Shown: in pieces, positions 61,899-64,000 of the stretch
How the letters are laid out: each line of letters starts with the position of its first letter
Numbering within the stretch: the first letter of the stretch is position 1
The notes under the pieces: generated by a model
Seen by the model: the letters and a program-made list of their open reading frames with translations, nothing else
What the model was told of the DNA's origin: nothing
Databases searched by the model: none
Program-made: the position numbers and the translations under genes
Assembly (NCBI GenBank): GCA_949296575.1
Contig: CASFPE010000003.1
Coordinates: 80,424 to 144,423, forward strand
Reading direction: 5' to 3'
DNA length: 64,000 nt
Origin: an uncultured Bacteroides sp.
GTDB taxonomy: Bacteria; Bacteroidota; Bacteroidia; Bacteroidales; Bacteroidaceae

Positions 61899-62618
61899 TT
61901 ATAGGAAGCGTTCTAATTCTTTGAGTGTGATGCGCCCTTCGTACAGGGCTTTGCCGAAGATGACGGCGGGTACGCCCATGTGGTCCAGCCGTTCGATGTC
62001 CTGCAAGCTGCTGATGCCGCCGCTGGCAATCAGGCAAAGTTCCGGGAGCTTTTGCAGGATGCTTTGGTAAAGCTCCGTGGAAGGGCCTTGCAGCATGCCG
62101 TCGCGTTCGATGTCGGTGCAGATCACTTTTTTGATGCCTTTGCTTGCATATTTCTCTAAAAAGGGGAGGATGTCTTCACGGCTTTCGTCTTTCCAGCCGT
62201 TGATGGCGATTTTTCCTTTTCTTGCATCGGCTCCCAAGATGATTTTTTCGCTTCCGTATTGTTCCAGCCAGCCCAAGAACCGTTCCGGCTCTTTGATGGC
62301 CAAGCTGCCGATAGTGGCCATTTGCGCCCCGCATTCGAAGGCGATGGCCAAGTCTTTGTCGTCCTTGATGCCTCCCCCGAAGTCGATGCAAAGCGAGGTA
62401 TGCGAGGCGATTTCTTCCAAAACGCGGTAGTTGACGATGTGTGACGATGCGGCGCCGTCGAGGTCCACGACATGCAGGTGGCGCAACCCGTGGCTTTCTA
62501 TTTCCTTTGCGATGTCCAAAGGGTTTTCGCTGTATGTCCGCGATGTGGCATAGTCGCCTTGCGAAAGCCGCACGCATTTCCCGTGGATGATGTCGATGGC
62601 AGGTATCAGTTCAATCAT
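61899..62618 (-). CDS. hisA: ProFAR isomerase
   Basis: This 239-residue TIM barrel isomerises ProFAR to PRFAR. IPAIDIIHGKCVRLSQGDY carries the catalytic Asp8, CIDFGGGIKDDKD and GADARKGKIAINGW the phosphate site and second Asp. The start is the ATG at 62618; the longer frame to 62867 overlaps hisH and is a shadow. It lies 11 bp after hisH. Confidence 0.97.
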   Translation of the reverse strand: MIELIPAIDIIHGKCVRLSQGDYATSRTYSENPLDIAKEIESHGLRHLHVVDLDGAASSHIVNYRVLEEIASHTSLCIDFGGGIKDDKDLAIAFECGAQMATIGSLAIKEPERFLGWLEQYGSEKIILGADARKGKIAINGWKDESREDILPFLEKYASKGIKKVICTDIERDGMLQGPSTELYQSILQKLPELCLIASGGISSLQDIERLDHMGVPAVIFGKALYEGRITLKELERFL

Positions 62619-62629
62619 GGTGGAAAGGG

Positions 62630-63220
62630 TTATAGTTCCAGGAAATTTTTCAGTATTTGTTCTCCGATGCTTCCGCTTTTCTCCGGGTGGAACTGCGTGG
62701 CATGGAAGTTGCCTTTTTGGATGGCGGCGCTGAACGGCAAGATGTATTCCGTTTGCGCGGTGGTATATTCGTTGACCGGCACGTAATAGCTGTGTACGAA
62801 GTAGGCATGGCTGCCTTCTGCCAAACTGTTGAACAGCTTCCCTTGCAGGCGCGTGAGGGAGTTCCATCCCACATGAGGAATCTTCTCTTTTCGCGTTTCC
62901 GCCTTGAATTTCTTGACCTCGGCAGGAAAGATGCCGATGCCTTCCACGTCGCCTTCTTCAGAATGGCGGCAAAGCAGCTGCATGCCGAGGCAGATGCCGA
63001 GAACCGGTTGCCGAAGTTCGCGGATGAAAGTGTCCAACTGTTCCTTTTTGAGGTGCGCCATGGTGGTCGCTGCTTCTCCTACTCCGGGGAAGACGATTCT
63101 GTCTGCTTTCGACAAGGTTTCCTTGTCGTCTGTGATGAGGGCGTTTGCCCCAAGGCGCTTCAAGGCATGGTACACGGAATGGATGTTCCCGGCATTGTAT
63201 CGGATGATGGCTATGTTCAT
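62630..63220 (-). CDS. hisH: Imidazole glycerol phosphate synthase glutaminase subunit
   Basis: The class I glutamine amidotransferase that feeds ammonia to HisF. It has 196 residues from the ATG at 63220. The catalytic cysteine is in GICLGMQLL near residue 78 and the His/Glu pair in ATQFHPEKSG near residue 175. It starts the hisH-hisA-hisF-hisIE-ftsE run, the usual Bacteroidetes order for these his genes. Confidence 0.97.
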   Translation of the reverse strand: MNIAIIRYNAGNIHSVYHALKRLGANALITDDKETLSKADRIVFPGVGEAATTMAHLKKEQLDTFIRELRQPVLGICLGMQLLCRHSEEGDVEGIGIFPAEVKKFKAETRKEKIPHVGWNSLTRLQGKLFNSLAEGSHAYFVHSYYVPVNEYTTAQTEYILPFSAAIQKGNFHATQFHPEKSGSIGEQILKNFLEL

Positions 63221-63282
63221 GGTCGTTTCTCTTTGTCCAAGGTGATAAACGCTGTTGTCATTTTGACTTTCATTGATGGTTG

Positions 63283-63290
63283 CAAAGATA
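63283..63290 (-). promoter_or_regulatory. Putative -7 element of the his operon
   Basis: The - strand reads TATCTTTG (TAnnTTTG) about 62 nt before the hisH start codon. No -33 TTTG is visible at normal spacing. Confidence 0.45.
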
Positions 63291-63415
63291 GTGAAAAGTT
63301 GGAGAAATGAATGGTATTGTGTCATGAAGATGGAAATTTCCTTTGCTTTTGCGACAAGTTATCATTGCTTTGAAGCTGTTCGGATAATTTTTTTGCAAAA
63401 AATGTGGGATGAATG

Positions 63416-63446
63416 TTTGGCGGTATGGAAAATATGCCTACCTTTG
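63416..63446 (+). promoter_or_regulatory. Consensus promoter of tRNA-Asp
   Basis: TTTG at 63416-63419 and TACCTTTG at 63439-63446 with exactly 19 nt between, the cleanest Bacteroidetes promoter in the window, 37 nt before the tRNA. Confidence 0.8.
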
Positions 63447-63483
63447 CACCCGCAATCGAGAGAGAAAGCAAGAATAAAAGAAT

Positions 63484-63558
63484 GGTGCGGTAGTTCAGCC
63501 TGGTTAGAATACATGCCTGTCACGCATGGGGTCGCGGGTTCGAGTCCCGTCCGCACCG
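63484..63558 (+). tRNA. tRNA-Asp (anticodon GTC)
   Basis: A 75-nt cloverleaf: acceptor GGTGCGG/CCGCACC, anticodon stem CATGC/GCATG with loop CTGTCAC (anticodon GTC), and T-arm GCGGG-TTCGAGT-CCCGT (one mismatch-tolerant pair). CCA is not encoded. Confidence 0.97.
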
Positions 63559-63591
63559 CAATAAACATTGAAAACCAATGTTTTACAAATT

Positions 63592-63636
63592 AAACACCCG
63601 ATTTTACACCCAAGAATGTAAAGTCGGGTGTTTTCT
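63592..63636 (+). terminator. Terminator after tRNA-Asp
   Basis: Arms 63592-63607 and 63618-63633 pair over 16 positions with one G-T pair, followed by TTCTTATTT. It would also face the partial ORF that ends at 63655 on the other strand. Confidence 0.85.
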
Positions 63637-63654
63637 TATTTAAAGGGTTATGGG

Positions 63655-64000
63655 CTAATCCCCCCTGCTTTTATACATTTCGTCTATTTTGTCTAATAAT
63701 GAAGTGTTTGCCTTTCGTTGCTCCATTTTGCTTCTCAACGATTTTGCCCTTTTCGTTCTTCCTGTCGTAAGGCACAACATATACAAGCCGATTGGAGTAG
63801 TCCAAAAGACTTTTTGTTTAGACCTGACATGAAACAGTTTAATCAGGAAAGTGTGTCTTGAATGACTGTCCTCTATTAAACCCCATAAATCATTCAAGCA
63901 TTGATGTTGTTTTAATAAGGGCAAGACTCTATTCTGTAGTATAGAGCAAATCAAATCTTTTATTGGTGAGCAATCTTGATTTGGGTGCAAAATGAACCAA
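63655..64000 (-). CDS. Unrecognised protein, 5' end beyond the window
   Basis: The frame is open from the window edge to a TAG stop at 63655 (115 codons visible). No good ATG is seen inside, so the start is probably outside the window. The visible part is basic and helical (LLKQHQCLNDLWGLIED, HTFLIKLFHVRSKQKVFW, TTGRTKRAKSLRSKMEQRK) with no motif I recognise. It is more A+T-rich than the his genes and lies directly behind tRNA-Asp, a common integration point, so it may belong to a mobile or acquired segment. That is inference only. Confidence 0.5.
   Translation of the reverse strand, partial: WFILHPNQDCSPIKDLICSILQNRVLPLLKQHQCLNDLWGLIEDSHSRHTFLIKLFHVRSKQKVFWTTPIGLYMLCLTTGRTKRAKSLRSKMEQRKANTSLLDKIDEMYKSRGD

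Overview
This is a chromosomal segment from a Bacteroidales bacterium. The evidence is a SusC/SusD pair, Bacteroidetes-type promoters (TTTG about 19 nt before TAnnTTTG), AT-rich start regions without clear Shine-Dalgarno sequences, and several secreted proteins ending in what look like type IX secretion (T9SS) sorting domains. That last trait fits Prevotella-, Paraprevotella-, Parabacteroides- or Barnesiella-like lineages better than classical Bacteroides. The genus cannot be fixed from the sequence alone.

Layout. (1) 1-13.7 kb is GC-richer housekeeping DNA: the end of a 2-hydroxyacyl-CoA dehydratase activase-type protein, a TetR regulator, a polyprenyl-phosphate sugar transferase, a glnS-TPR-dedA run, a putative porin with a solute-binding protein, and a 2-oxoacid:ferredoxin oxidoreductase operon that includes an unlisted 55-residue membrane protein. 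(2) 14.0-46.3 kb is a visibly more A+T-rich polysaccharide utilization locus, all on the + strand: GH78, GH130, GH26, a GLUG-module protein, SusC, SusD, a small lipoprotein, an SGNH esterase, GH28, a frameshifted acetyl-esterase, a GLUG-GH28 fusion, an MFS sugar symporter, an AGE-family 2-epimerase, a GH2, a double-GLUG protein, a GH105-F5/8C-GLUG fusion and a PL8 lyase. (3) 46.4-47.3 kb is an AraC-type regulator, the only regulator next to the locus. (4) 47.7-63.2 kb is housekeeping DNA again, mostly on the - strand: lpxA, a three-gene RND efflux operon, a zinc-ribbon/FHA protein, an HU-CCDC81/SPOR protein, tRNA-Thr, lysC-lysA, an ftsE-type ATPase with hisIE, and hisF, hisA, hisH. (5) tRNA-Asp and a partial unknown ORF close the window.

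How the locus may work. GH26, an MFS symporter, the 2-epimerase and GH130 together make the known mannan route: mannobiose, then mannosylglucose, then mannose-1-phosphate plus glucose. Here the four genes are split into two pairs by about 13.7 kb of SusCD and pectin/uronide-type genes. PL8, GH105, GH78, two GH28s and esterases imply that a uronic-acid- and rhamnose-containing polymer is also attacked. Five copies of one GLUG-type module, alone, doubled or fused to enzymes, and each on a protein with a T9SS-like tail, suggest a surface-displayed modular enzyme set.

The other unusual signal is non-coding. Three separate intergenic spacers (7.27-7.47, 47.33-47.46 and 56.76-57.00 kb) are built from degenerate units repeating every 22 (locally 23) nt.
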